From CAZMRW01 sp964568805 (lineage in GTDB: Bacteria; Pseudomonadota; Gammaproteobacteria; Methylococcales; Methylomonadaceae): a stretch of 35,145 bases of DNA. Of this stretch, positions 14,621 through 23,541 are shown piece after piece (the first letter of the stretch is position 1; each line of letters begins with the position of its first letter). The stretch covers positions 1 through 35,145 of the forward strand of contig CAZMRW010000040.1 of the NCBI GenBank assembly GCA_964568805.1, read 5' to 3'. Both the position numbers and the translations under genes were made by a program. The notes under the pieces are model-generated. The model ran no database searches. It was not told the DNA's origin and saw nothing but the letters and a program-made list of their open reading frames with translations.

Positions 14621-16192
14621 TTAACGAATCAAATCGTAGTTATAGTCGGTCGTACCCATGCCTTTGGTTTCTTTATCCAATTGCTCCAGTACCGCATTGA
14701 CCAGGGTTGTCAGCAGATAAATAGCGCCTTCATAGCCCAGGGTCGTCATTCTGTGCAGGTGATGCCGGTCAAAGATGGGGAAACCGATGCGTATCAGCGG
14801 CACTTCAAACGCTTCGCCCTTGTAGAAGGTATCGCGTTGGATGAATTTGCCGTACGAATTGCCAATCATGAAGTCCGGTTTGTTGGTGAACACCAATGAC
14901 CGGAAATGCCATAAATCCCTGCCGATATGTACTTCGGTTTTTTGACCATAGGGCGAGTCCTTCAGCATCTTCACCATGGCTTTTTGCCAGCGCTTGTTGG
15001 CATGGTTGCACAACACGTCGCTCGGTTCGGCGCCCACTTCCAGCAGGAATTTGGTCATGCCCATGACGAAATCGGCATCGCCGTACAACGCGAACTTTTT
15101 GCCGTGCAGCCAGGCGTGCGAATCGGTCATCATGTCCACCAGGCGTCCGCGTTCCAGTTCCAGAGAAGCCGGAATCGGTTTGCCGGTGAGTTCCGAAATT
15201 TTCATCAGGAAGGCATCGGTCCATTCCAGACCCATCGGAATATTGATCGGGGTAGCGGGTTGATGCCAGACGGTATCGACAAACTTTTTGGTTTTTTCCA
15301 ACTGCCAGGGTTGCAGCAACAGGGTATCGATCGCATTGGGCGCATCTTTCAGTTCAGCCTGTGTAGTGCCGCCGGCATACATGCGAAAGGTGCCATCGGC
15401 AGGCGTATCCAGGACTTCTGAAGGATCGCTCAACAGCGTGTAATGAACGCCCATTTCCTTCATCATGCGGTGCATGACGCGGTAGTTGCCCAGATAGGTT
15501 TCAAAGCCGGGAACCAGATTGATCTTGCCGTTTGAACCGACTTTCTTGTCGTCCATGTAATTCAGCGTGAAATAACGCGCCATGCCCTCGAACATGTTGT
15601 CCCAGCCCGTGGTATGGCTCCCGACGAAGCTCGGCGTATGGGCAAACGGCGTCGGAAATTCCTGCTCGATGTGTCCGGCTTTTTTGGCGTTGTTGATAAA
15701 GGCATTCAAGTCGTCGCCGATGACTTCCGCCATACAGGTTGTTGATACGGCGATAATGTCCGGTTGATATAAGGCTTTGGCGTTTTCCAGCCCGGCAAAC
15801 ATGTTTTTCTGGCCTCCGAACACCGCCGCATCTTCGGTCATCGAGTCCGACACGCAGGCGACAGGCTCTTTGAAATGGCGGTTAAAATAGGTCCGGAAAT
15901 AAGCGACACAGCCTTGCGAGCCATGGACATAAGGCATGGTCTTTTCAAATCCCAGTGCACAGAGAACGGCGCCCAGGGGTTGGCAGGCCTTGGCCGGGTT
16001 GACCGTTAGCGCTTCGCGGTTGAAGTTGAGTTCCTGGTATTCCTTGGTAGTCGTCCACTGAAAGACCTCATCGATTTTTTCCTGCGGATGACGCTCTTCG
16101 TACGCTTCACGTTTGTTGGCCAGGCTTTCCTTGTATTCATCGTTGCGGAACAAAGGATAGCTGGGTTGTATGTTTTCGACTTGTTGACTCAT
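14621..16192 (-). CDS. nifK: Nitrogenase MoFe protein beta chain
   Basis: The 523-residue protein is a full-length NifK of the same length class as that of Azotobacter vinelandii. The P-cluster cysteines fall at exactly the same residues, 70 (AKACQPLGA), 95 (HGSQGCVAYF) and 153 (STTCMAEVIGDD). With NifD it forms the alpha2-beta2 dinitrogenase that reduces N2 in the cytoplasm. The C-terminus (TTDYNYDLIR) is the normal one. It is separated from nifD by 128 bp holding a nested inverted repeat and from nifT by another, so the three structural genes have unusual spacers. Confidence 0.99.
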   Translation of the reverse strand: MSQQVENIQPSYPLFRNDEYKESLANKREAYEERHPQEKIDEVFQWTTTKEYQELNFNREALTVNPAKACQPLGAVLCALGFEKTMPYVHGSQGCVAYFRTYFNRHFKEPVACVSDSMTEDAAVFGGQKNMFAGLENAKALYQPDIIAVSTTCMAEVIGDDLNAFINNAKKAGHIEQEFPTPFAHTPSFVGSHTTGWDNMFEGMARYFTLNYMDDKKVGSNGKINLVPGFETYLGNYRVMHRMMKEMGVHYTLLSDPSEVLDTPADGTFRMYAGGTTQAELKDAPNAIDTLLLQPWQLEKTKKFVDTVWHQPATPINIPMGLEWTDAFLMKISELTGKPIPASLELERGRLVDMMTDSHAWLHGKKFALYGDADFVMGMTKFLLEVGAEPSDVLCNHANKRWQKAMVKMLKDSPYGQKTEVHIGRDLWHFRSLVFTNKPDFMIGNSYGKFIQRDTFYKGEAFEVPLIRIGFPIFDRHHLHRMTTLGYEGAIYLLTTLVNAVLEQLDKETKGMGTTDYNYDLIR

Positions 16193-16240
16193 GATAATCT
16201 CCTACGCGCCACTAATCTGTGGACGACGGTTGAAGGAACT

Positions 16241-16317
16241 GTAGGGTGGGCAATGCTGTTCTGCCCACCAATTTTGTTACCATATTTGTGGTGGGCAAAA
16301 AAGCCTGCCCACCCTAC
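16241..16317. repeat. Nested inverted-repeat element between nifD and nifK
   Basis: Outer arms GTAGGGTGGGCA (16241-16252) and TGCCCACCCTAC (16306-16317) are perfect 12-base complements. Inner arms TGCCCACCA (16262-16270) and TGGTGGGCA (16289-16297) are perfect nine-base complements around an AT-rich core. The plan (outer stem, inner stem, AT-rich core, about 77 bp) is the same as the element at 2517-2593, although the sequence differs. It ends four bases from the nifD stop. Confidence 0.88.
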
Positions 16318-16320
16318 AAA

Positions 16321-17802
16321 TTAAGCGCTTGCGGCAACCGCCACATTTGAACTTTCAGCTGTTTTCCAGGGCGCCTTCACCTGCTTCCAGCAAGGGTTAT
16401 TCAAGGTCATGTCCATATCGCGGGCGAAGATGGCAAAGCCGTCGTAACCGTGATAAGGGCCGGAATAATCCCAGGAGTGCATTTGCCGGAAAGGAATGCC
16501 CATTTTTTGGAAAATATACTTTTCCTTGATGCCGGAACCGATCAAATCGGGCTGCACCTTCTTGACGAACTCTTCAAACTCATAACCGGTCACGTCGTCA
16601 TAGATCAAGGTCGCGTTGCCCATTTCCTTGATGGTGCGGTCATAGTCATCGTTATGGCCGAATTCGTAACCTGTTCCGACCACTTCCATGCCCAGGTCTT
16701 CATAGGCGCCGATCACATGGCGCGGACGCAGGCCGCCGACATAGAGCATTACGCGTTTGCCTTGCAGGCGCGGTTTGTATTTGGCGATCACCGCGTCGTA
16801 TTCGGCCTGATACTTGGCAATGACTTTCTCCGCGCCCTCTTTAATGCTATCGTCAAAGTGGGACGCGATTTTGCGCAGGGATTCGGCAATCTTGGTAGGA
16901 CCGAAGAAGTTATACTCAATCCAGGGTATTTTGTACTTCTCCTCCATGTGCCGGGCGATGTAGTTCATCGAACGGTAGCAATGGATCAGGTTCAGTTTGA
17001 CTTTGGGAGTCAGTTCCATTTCCGCGATCGTACCGTCGCCGGACCATTGGGCAACGACACGCAGGCCCATTTCTTCCAGCAAGGTACGCGAAGCCCAGGC
17101 GTCGCCGCCGATGTTATAGTCGCCGATGACCGCGACATCGTAAGGCGTGGTTGGGAAGCTGTCGTCGCCGTCGCGGTTTTCCAGCACCCAGTCCCGAATC
17201 GCATCGTTCGCGATGTGATGGCCCAACGATTGGGAAACGCCGCGAAAACCTTCGCAGCGGACCGGCACGACCGGTTTGCCGATTTCCTTGTTGGCTTTTT
17301 TGGCGACCGCCTCGATATCGTCGCCGATCAGACCGATCGGACATTCCGATTGAATGCTGATGCCTTTGTTGAGCGGAAACAATTCCTCGATTTCGTTCAT
17401 GATTTTGGCGAGCTTCTTGTCGCCGCCGAACACAATATCCTTTTCCTGGAAATCGGAGGTAAAGTTCATCGTGCCGAAAGTATTAACGCCGGTAGTGCCA
17501 ACATAATAGTTTCGGCGGCCGGCGCGAGAATACTGGCCGCAACCGACCGGGCCGTGCGAGATATGGATCATGTCCTTGATCGGTCCCCAGACCACCCCTT
17601 TGGAGCCGGCGTAGGCGCAACCGCGAATGGTCATCACGCCGGGCTGGGACTTGCGGTTTGAGGTAATGCATTTGTTCGATTTTTCCAGCGATTGATCGTT
17701 TACCGCCAGATGCTTGGCGCGATCTTTCCTTGCTTGTTCCGGATAGACTTCGAGCACTTCCTGAATAAGCGCTTCGGTCTCTTCTTTTGTTAGAGCTGCC
17801 AT
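16321..17802 (-). CDS. nifD: Nitrogenase MoFe protein alpha chain
   Basis: The 493-residue protein is NifD. The P-cluster ligands fall at residues 62 (TIRGCAYAG), 88 (HGPVGCGQYS) and 154 (QSECPIGLIGDD), as in Azotobacter. The FeMo-co cysteine is in LNLIHCYRSMNYIARHMEEKY and the cofactor histidine in FRQMHSWDYSGPYHG; the substrate-region GHHIANDAIRD with the conserved histidine is also present. The molybdenum-type rather than Vnf/Anf-type enzyme is indicated by length and by nifEN in the same window. It lies after nifH with a 163-bp spacer containing a long inverted repeat. Confidence 0.99.
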   Translation of the reverse strand: MAALTKEETEALIQEVLEVYPEQARKDRAKHLAVNDQSLEKSNKCITSNRKSQPGVMTIRGCAYAGSKGVVWGPIKDMIHISHGPVGCGQYSRAGRRNYYVGTTGVNTFGTMNFTSDFQEKDIVFGGDKKLAKIMNEIEELFPLNKGISIQSECPIGLIGDDIEAVAKKANKEIGKPVVPVRCEGFRGVSQSLGHHIANDAIRDWVLENRDGDDSFPTTPYDVAVIGDYNIGGDAWASRTLLEEMGLRVVAQWSGDGTIAEMELTPKVKLNLIHCYRSMNYIARHMEEKYKIPWIEYNFFGPTKIAESLRKIASHFDDSIKEGAEKVIAKYQAEYDAVIAKYKPRLQGKRVMLYVGGLRPRHVIGAYEDLGMEVVGTGYEFGHNDDYDRTIKEMGNATLIYDDVTGYEFEEFVKKVQPDLIGSGIKEKYIFQKMGIPFRQMHSWDYSGPYHGYDGFAIFARDMDMTLNNPCWKQVKAPWKTAESSNVAVAASA

Positions 17803-17862
17803 GAGTGTCTCCTAGTTTTGCCGTGGGTAATCCCCCAACAGACAGGTTTTAGGACGGGAATC

Positions 17863-17954
17863 CGCAGGGTACGCATTTATGCCCCCAGGAGGGTACCGCG
17901 TATTATTTTCAAAATGGTACGCAATACCCTCTAGGCATAAATGCGTATCCTACG
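17863..17954. repeat. Long nested inverted-repeat element between nifH and nifD
   Basis: The 21-base outer arms, 17863-17883 and 17934-17954, match as complements at 19 positions and contain ACGCATTTATGCC. The inner arms (17889-17902 and 17918-17931, including GAGGGTA/TACCCTC and GCGTA/TACGC) match at 12 of 14 positions, with ATTTTCAAAAT as the core. The whole 92 bp can fold into one long hairpin 11 bases after the nifH stop codon. It shares arm and core sequence with the element at 2517-2593. Confidence 0.9.
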
Positions 17955-17965
17955 GTTATTCAGTG

Positions 17966-18847
17966 TTAAGCGACCGCTTCTGCGGCTGCCGTTACGCCGA
18001 TGATGGATTCATCTTCCTGATCGATAATGCCGAATTCCATCATCAATTCTTCCAGTTCATCCATCGTGATGGGTGTTGGAATAATGAAATTCTTGTTATC
18101 GCGAATCTTCATCGCCAGTTGACGGTATTCATCCGCCTGTTTTGCAGTTGGTTCATATTCGATGACGGTCATCCGGCGGATTTCTGCGCGTTGCACGACG
18201 TTATCGCGCGGCACGAAGTGAATCATCGTCGTGCCGATTTTTGCTGCCAACGCCGAGATCAACTCATCTTCACGCGCCGTTTCACGCGAGTTGCAGATCA
18301 AGCCTGCTAAACGTACACTGCCCGAGTTCGCATATTTGACGATACCTTTGGCGATATTATTGGCCGCATACATCGCCATCATTTCTCCCGAACAGACGAT
18401 GTAAATCTCTTGCGCCTTGTTTTCGCGAATCGGCATGGCGAAACCGCCGCAGACAACGTCGCCGAGCACATCGTAAAAAACGAAGTCCAGTTCATCGTCA
18501 TAAGCGCCTTCCTCTTCAAGGAAGTTAATCGCGGTGATGACGCCGCGGCCGGCACAGCCGACGCCGGGCTCAGGGCCGCCTGATTCGACGCATTTAATAC
18601 CGCCGTAGCCGACTTTCAACACATCTTCGAGTTCCAAATCTTCAACGCTACCCGCTTCGGCAGCCAAACTCATGATGGTCGTCTGGGCTTTCGCATGAAG
18701 AATTAAACGGGTAGAGTCGGCTTTGGGATCGCAGCCTACAATCATGACTTTGTTACCCAGTTCCGCCAACGCAGAAACCAGATTTTGAGTTGTCGTAGAC
18801 TTGCCAATTCCACCTTTACCGTAAATTGCACATTGACGTAATGCCAT
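17966..18847 (-). CDS. nifH: Nitrogenase iron protein (dinitrogenase reductase)
   Basis: The 293-residue protein is NifH. It has the P-loop GKGGIGKSTTTQN, the cluster cysteines in GVGCAGRG and GDVVCGGFAMP, and the switch regions CDPKADSTR and VFYDVLGDVV. The arginine following the first cluster cysteine (GCAGRGV), target of DraT ADP-ribosylation in species that have it, is present, but no draT/draG is in the window. It transfers electrons to NifDK with ATP hydrolysis. It is first in its operon, under a sigma-54 promoter at 18894-18908 with a NifA site about 100 bp upstream. The C-terminal tail (GIIDQEDESIIGVTAAAEAVA) is normal for gammaproteobacteria. Confidence 0.99.
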   Translation of the reverse strand: MALRQCAIYGKGGIGKSTTTQNLVSALAELGNKVMIVGCDPKADSTRLILHAKAQTTIMSLAAEAGSVEDLELEDVLKVGYGGIKCVESGGPEPGVGCAGRGVITAINFLEEEGAYDDELDFVFYDVLGDVVCGGFAMPIRENKAQEIYIVCSGEMMAMYAANNIAKGIVKYANSGSVRLAGLICNSRETAREDELISALAAKIGTTMIHFVPRDNVVQRAEIRRMTVIEYEPTAKQADEYRQLAMKIRDNKNFIIPTPITMDELEELMMEFGIIDQEDESIIGVTAAAEAVA

Positions 18848-18893
18848 GATCTTCTCCTCTTAGGGCGTTGTTGTTAATGACATTAGGACTGGA

Positions 18894-18908
18894 GCAAACT
18901 GTGTGCCA
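18894..18908 (-). promoter_or_regulatory. Sigma-54 (-24/-12) promoter of the nifH operon
   Basis: The minus strand reads TGGCACACAGTTTGC, a full TGGCAC-N5-TTGC match. Transcription would start near 18882, giving a leader of about 35 bases before nifH. The AT-rich DNA from 18910 to 18960 separates it from the NifA site. The rest of the 357-bp gap (18848-19204) holds only that site and the htpG terminator. Confidence 0.93.
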
Positions 18909-19005
18909 ATTGCTTAAAAATGATTTATATTATTGATATCTATGACTAATATTTATCAAACAAAAGAAGAAGCAACGTTGCCTTTCAAACATTTTGTTAG
19001 GCTGC

Positions 19006-19021
19006 TGTAAGCTTACTAACA
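19006..19021. promoter_or_regulatory. NifA upstream activator sequence for nifH
   Basis: TGTAAGCTTACTAACA matches TGT-N10-ACA exactly and is itself nearly palindromic. It lies about 125-140 bp upstream of the predicted nifH transcription start, within the normal NifA range. Confidence 0.85.
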
Positions 19022-19162
19022 GTGTGGTTATTCAAGAAAGCCAAGTCATCAGGCTGATGCCGGAAGTAAGAGGGAATGGAGAGGATTTGAAGAGGTTTTG
19101 TTTTTGTTGCGATAGGGGTATGCACAATATAACTTTGTATCCAAGCTACAAAGCTGACCAGC

Positions 19163-19194
19163 AAAAAAAAGGCCGGAAATTATCCGGCCTTTTT
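19163..19194. terminator. Bidirectional intrinsic terminator, end of htpG
   Basis: GGCCGGA (19171-19177) pairs with TCCGGCC (19183-19189) across a five-base loop. An eight-A run stands on the left and a T-run on the right, so the hairpin is followed by a U-tract in both directions. It lies just after the htpG stop (19205) on the minus strand. Confidence 0.92.
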
Positions 19195-19204
19195 CAGCAT
19201 CCTG

Positions 19205-21130
19205 TTAGTGCAACAGTCCCTGCAATAATCCGTTAAGCTTGTGCACAAAGGCCGCCGGATCGTCGAGCTGGCCGCCTTCGGCTAATATGGCCTGGTCGAA
19301 CAGAATGTGTGTCAAGTCGGCGAAACGCGCATCGTCCTGTTCGGCTTTCAAACGCACGACCAAGGGATGGTCGGGATTGATTTCGAAGATCGGTTTTCTG
19401 CCGAAACCCATGTTTTGGCCCGCTTCCTTCATGATGCGTTCCATATTAAGGCTCATGCCGTAAACGTCCGAAACCAGGCAGGCCGGCGATTCGGTCAGGC
19501 GATGGCTTAAGCGGACTTCGCTGACTTTATCGGCCAGCACGTCCTTGATCTGATTGAGTACCGATTCGAAATCCTTGCTGATTTCTTCCTGATGTTTTTT
19601 CTCTTCTTCGTCGTCCAGCTTGCCGAGGTCCAGTTCGCCTTTTGCGACCGATTGCAGATGTTTGCCGTCGAATTCGTCCAGACTCGACACCAGCCACTCA
19701 TCGACACGGTCGGATAACAGCAGGACTTCGATGCCTTTCTTCCGGAAAATTTCCAGATGCGGGCTGTTTTTTGCCGCTGCATAGCTGTCTGCGGTCACAT
19801 AATAGATCTTCTCCTGGCCTTCCTTCATGCGGCTGACATAATCTTCCAGCGCCACATCCTGTTTATCGCTATCGTTATGAGTCGAGGCGAAACGCAGCAA
19901 TTTGGCGACGCGGTCCTTGTTGCCGTGATCTTCGATCGGACCTTCCTTGATGACGTTGCCGAACTGGGACCAGAATTTTTCGTATTTTTCCGGTTCATTT
20001 TTAGCCAAACCTTCCAGCATACCCAATACTTTTTTCACGGCGCCGGATTTGATCGTGCTGATTTGTTTGCTTTGTTGCAGAATTTCACGGGATACGTTGA
20101 GCGGCAGCGAGTTGGCGTCGATGATGCCCCGGATAAAACGCAGATAACGCGGCATCAGTTGCTCGGCATCGTCGGTAATGAACACCTTGCGAATATAGAG
20201 TTTTACGCCGTGCTTGGCGTCCCTGTCCCACAAATCGAACGGCGCGCGCGACGGCACATAAAGCAGCAACGTGTATTCATTGGCGCCTTCAACCTTGCTG
20301 TGGACATAAGTCAACGGGTCCTGAAAATCGTGCCCGACATGCTTGTAGAATTCGTTGTAATCCTGTTCCGAAATCTCCTGGCGGGCTTTGGTCCATAATG
20401 CAGAAGCGCTGTTGACGGTTTCTTCTTCAATGGTGGCAACCGGCTTCTCTTCCTTGCCTTCTTCGTCCATGGACGGCATGACTTCCTTATCCATGACGAT
20501 GGGCAGAGATATATGATCGGAGAATTTTCTGACGATGGAGCGGATGCGATAACCGTCGAGAAATTCGCTTTCCGATTCTTTCAGATGTAATATGATTTCG
20601 GTGCCGCGCTGCGGTTTTTCCACCGATTCCAGGGTGTAATCGCCCTCGCCTGTCGATTCCCAACGCACGCCTTCGCTGTTCGGCGCACCCGCCTTACGGG
20701 TGATTAAGGTGACCTTGTCGGCAACAATAAAAGAGGAATAAAAGCCGACTCCGAACTGGCCGATCAATTCGCTGTCTTTGGCCTGGTCGCCGGTTAACGC
20801 CTCAAAAAACTGCTTGGTGCCCGATTTGGCGATGGTGCCGATATGTTCCTGGACTTCGGCGCGGTTCATGCCAATACCGTTATCGATGACGGTAATCGTG
20901 CGTTTGTCCTTATCATATTTCAGGCGGATTTTCAGTTCGCTGTCGCCCTCGTAGAGGCTGTCATCGGATAATGCGAGAAAACGTAATTTATCGGCCGCAT
21001 CCGATGCGTTTGAAATCAATTCACGCAGAAAAATTTCCTTGTTGCTGTACAAGGAATGAATCATCAAATGCAAGAGATGTTTTACTTCGGTTTCAAATCC
21101 CAGAGTTTCTTTTTTTGCTTCTACAGTCAT
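19205..21130 (-). CDS. htpG: Molecular chaperone HtpG (Hsp90)
   Basis: The 641-residue protein is bacterial Hsp90. The ATPase domain shows LHLMIHSLYSNKEIFLREL, NASDAADKLRF, DNGIGMNRAEV and GQFGVGFYSSFIVAD; the middle domain has LPLNVSREILQQSK, and the C-terminal dimer domain ends near residue 641. It remodels client proteins in the cytoplasm. I chose the ATG at 21130 (MTVEAKKETLGF) with AGGA eight to nine bases upstream; the longer frame to 21166 would begin at the predicted transcription start. A sigma-32-type promoter precedes it and an intrinsic terminator follows, so it is a single-gene heat-shock unit. Confidence 0.98.
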   Translation of the reverse strand: MTVEAKKETLGFETEVKHLLHLMIHSLYSNKEIFLRELISNASDAADKLRFLALSDDSLYEGDSELKIRLKYDKDKRTITVIDNGIGMNRAEVQEHIGTIAKSGTKQFFEALTGDQAKDSELIGQFGVGFYSSFIVADKVTLITRKAGAPNSEGVRWESTGEGDYTLESVEKPQRGTEIILHLKESESEFLDGYRIRSIVRKFSDHISLPIVMDKEVMPSMDEEGKEEKPVATIEEETVNSASALWTKARQEISEQDYNEFYKHVGHDFQDPLTYVHSKVEGANEYTLLLYVPSRAPFDLWDRDAKHGVKLYIRKVFITDDAEQLMPRYLRFIRGIIDANSLPLNVSREILQQSKQISTIKSGAVKKVLGMLEGLAKNEPEKYEKFWSQFGNVIKEGPIEDHGNKDRVAKLLRFASTHNDSDKQDVALEDYVSRMKEGQEKIYYVTADSYAAAKNSPHLEIFRKKGIEVLLLSDRVDEWLVSSLDEFDGKHLQSVAKGELDLGKLDDEEEKKHQEEISKDFESVLNQIKDVLADKVSEVRLSHRLTESPACLVSDVYGMSLNMERIMKEAGQNMGFGRKPIFEINPDHPLVVRLKAEQDDARFADLTHILFDQAILAEGGQLDDPAAFVHKLNGLLQGLLH

Positions 21131-21169
21131 ATTACGAGTCCTGATTATAAAAAATTGGCATGGCAATTA

Positions 21170-21197
21170 TGTTGGGGCATATCTGTTTTTTTTCAAG
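21170..21197 (-). promoter_or_regulatory. Sigma-32 heat-shock promoter of htpG
   Basis: On the minus strand CTTGAAA (21197-21191) is followed after 13 bases by CCCCAACA (21177-21170), close to the sigma-32 consensus CTTGAAA-N13-17-CCCCATNT. It would start transcription about 35 bases before the htpG ATG at 21130. Confidence 0.82.
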
Positions 21198-21222
21198 CCC
21201 AAACAAACGCACAGCGGCAATT

Positions 21223-23541
21223 TCAGTTTACCTTACCTAATCCCGACTCTTCATATTCCGTGCGGAGCAAGGCGGTCATTTTATGACCCGGAACAGGCGG
21301 GCTAAGATAATAGCCCTGGATAATATCGCAGGTTCGATCCAGCAAGAAACCAAGCTGTTCCTCATTTTCAACCCCTTCGGCAACGACTTTTTGGCCTAAT
21401 GAATGGCCCATATCGATGATGGCGCAGACTATCCGGGCATCCTTGGAATCGATCGTCATATCCCTGACAAAAGACTGATCTATTTTTAGAATTTCGATAG
21501 GAAAATTTTTTAAATAGGATAGTGACGAATAGCCCGTTCCAAAATCATCCAGAGCTATTTTAATACCCATCTTTTTTAACCGGTGCAACTGTAGCTCGAT
21601 ACGTTTGGTATCGCCGATCAACATCGACTCGGTAATTTCAAGTTCAAGATGTTCCGGGGCTAATTCGGCATCGTTAAGGGCATCCTCTACAATTTGCAGA
21701 AAATTCGGATCGGAAAATTGCCGGGCAGAAATGTTCACCGAAACCTGTTGCAAGCATAATCCTTCATTAAGCCAGTCCTTAAGCTGCACACAGGCGGTTC
21801 TCAATATCCATTTACCGATCTCGAGAATCAGTCCCGTATCTTCTGCGATTGGAATAAAATAACTGGGAGGAATCATTTTTTTCTGTTCACCGCCGCCGTG
21901 AAACCAGCGAATTAATACCTCAGCGCCGCAAAACTCCCTGCTGTCAGCCTTGTATTGCGGCTGATAGTAAAGTTGCAGTTCATTTCTGGAGATCGCTTTC
22001 CGTAAACTCAACTCCAGCGCAAGGCGGTCCTGAGTAGCAACGGTAAAATCTTTTTTGAAAAACTGATAATTATTGCGCCCTTTGTTTTTCGCCTCATACA
22101 TGGCAACATCGGCATTCTTGATCAAAACCTCGGCAGAAGAGCCGTCTTCCGGATATATCGAAATGCCGATGCTCGAACCGATGAAGACTTCACGGCGTTG
22201 GATGTAAAAAACCTCGGATAATTTCTCAATTATTTTTTTGGCTATCAGCGACGCGGAATAAATGGCCTGCTCGTGAGATTTTTCATTTAACAGCAATAAA
22301 GCAAATTCATCGCCGCTTAATCGGGCGACAATATCCCCTTTGCGCGTGATCGAGAGCAATCTTCTGGCGGTTTCTTTTAACAAAACATCGCCGGCATCAT
22401 GGCCAAGATTGTCATTGACCGCTTTGAATCGGTCCAGATCGATGAAAAAAACAACGGCATGTAGATGATAGCGTTGCGAGGTAGATAAAAATTGACCCAG
22501 ACGTTCAAAAAACATGACCCGATTCGCCAAACCAGTCAGGTTGTCATAATGAGCGATCTGAATGATGCGTTGTTCCGCCAGTTTTTGCCGGGTAATGTCG
22601 AACATGGTGGCAAAATAGACCACAGACTTGCTGTCTTTGTTGACCAGTGTAATATCCAGTTTAACCGGAAAACTCTGACCGTTCTTGGGCTGGCAGAGCA
22701 GTTCACCCGACCAGTATTTCTGGTCGTTGTTATTAAAAAAACTGACATTGCCAGGGTCAAACTTTTTATTATCCGCACCGGAAATGATGAACGATAACTC
22801 TTTATTTTCTATCTCGTTTAGCTGATAGCCGGTTAACTCGGAAAAAGCAATATTGATGTCATTAATATTGAAATGTTCATCCAGGAGGGCAAAACTTAAA
22901 TGGCAGACATTGAATGCACGGTCCACCAGTTCCAATCTGGCTTTTTCCTGTTCATACTTATCAGCAACCGTACCGGTTACCACCAGCCTGAACTTTTGTT
23001 GTTCTGCGTCAAAAACAGGTGTTGTGGTGATAACAAGAGTTTGATTCGGTCGATCAGGACGAGAAAACGATCTGGTTTGCTTAACCTGTTTTCTTGAATG
23101 CCAGGCGCTTTTATCCTGAATGATGTTTGATTTTAAAGCTTCTATATCACAATCGGAATTTCGTGCTAATTCGAGATCCGTCTTTCCGAAATAGTCGGCA
23201 TTCCGTAACTTAAGAAATTCCAGATATTGTCGACTGGCGCTGAGCCAGCGACCGTCCTTGTCTTTTAAGCAAAGTAAATCCGGAAAATGATTGATTAATA
23301 ATTGATCGCTAAATTGCAGGCTGATATTTGGCGCCGCAGTTGGCAATTTAGGTTTGATTTGCGCCGGCTTAAAATGATATTCCCAAAAATAGACAGCGAC
23401 AACAATACCGATAAACACGCCGTTTATGATCAGCAGGTTTTTTTCGGAAAGCAGATCCTTAAAAATATCAGGCACGACAAAATACAAGAAATCAACTATT
23501 GCAAGCAATGTAGCCTGAAACATGAGCATCTTGTATTTCAT
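21223..23541 (-). CDS. Membrane-anchored PAS-PAS-GGDEF-EAL cyclic-di-GMP protein
   Basis: The 772-residue protein starts with two hydrophobic spans (within residues 5-60), followed by two PAS-like domains (about 75-195 and 205-325), a GGDEF domain and an EAL domain. The GGDEF signature is the SGDEF variant (VARLSGDEFALL), preceded by RKGD five residues upstream, an intact inhibitory I-site. The EAL domain has EVLIRWFH, SVNISARQF, LDDFGTGYSSLSYL and AEGVENEEQ, so both halves look catalytically competent. It would make and/or break c-di-GMP at the inner membrane in response to a PAS-sensed signal. It is monocistronic, upstream of htpG on the same strand but separate from it. Confidence 0.93.
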   Translation of the reverse strand: MKYKMLMFQATLLAIVDFLYFVVPDIFKDLLSEKNLLIINGVFIGIVVAVYFWEYHFKPAQIKPKLPTAAPNISLQFSDQLLINHFPDLLCLKDKDGRWLSASRQYLEFLKLRNADYFGKTDLELARNSDCDIEALKSNIIQDKSAWHSRKQVKQTRSFSRPDRPNQTLVITTTPVFDAEQQKFRLVVTGTVADKYEQEKARLELVDRAFNVCHLSFALLDEHFNINDINIAFSELTGYQLNEIENKELSFIISGADNKKFDPGNVSFFNNNDQKYWSGELLCQPKNGQSFPVKLDITLVNKDSKSVVYFATMFDITRQKLAEQRIIQIAHYDNLTGLANRVMFFERLGQFLSTSQRYHLHAVVFFIDLDRFKAVNDNLGHDAGDVLLKETARRLLSITRKGDIVARLSGDEFALLLLNEKSHEQAIYSASLIAKKIIEKLSEVFYIQRREVFIGSSIGISIYPEDGSSAEVLIKNADVAMYEAKNKGRNNYQFFKKDFTVATQDRLALELSLRKAISRNELQLYYQPQYKADSREFCGAEVLIRWFHGGGEQKKMIPPSYFIPIAEDTGLILEIGKWILRTACVQLKDWLNEGLCLQQVSVNISARQFSDPNFLQIVEDALNDAELAPEHLELEITESMLIGDTKRIELQLHRLKKMGIKIALDDFGTGYSSLSYLKNFPIEILKIDQSFVRDMTIDSKDARIVCAIIDMGHSLGQKVVAEGVENEEQLGFLLDRTCDIIQGYYLSPPVPGHKMTALLRTEYEESGLGKVN

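Noticed and set aside
16450..17661. 403-codon open frame on the plus strand
   Set aside because: It is exactly antisense to nifD, whose function and conservation are certain; the open frame is a codon-bias shadow.
18998..19204. Small protein-coding frame at 18994-19236 on the plus strand
   Set aside because: It spans the NifA site and the htpG terminator and runs into htpG antisense; its composition is not protein-like.
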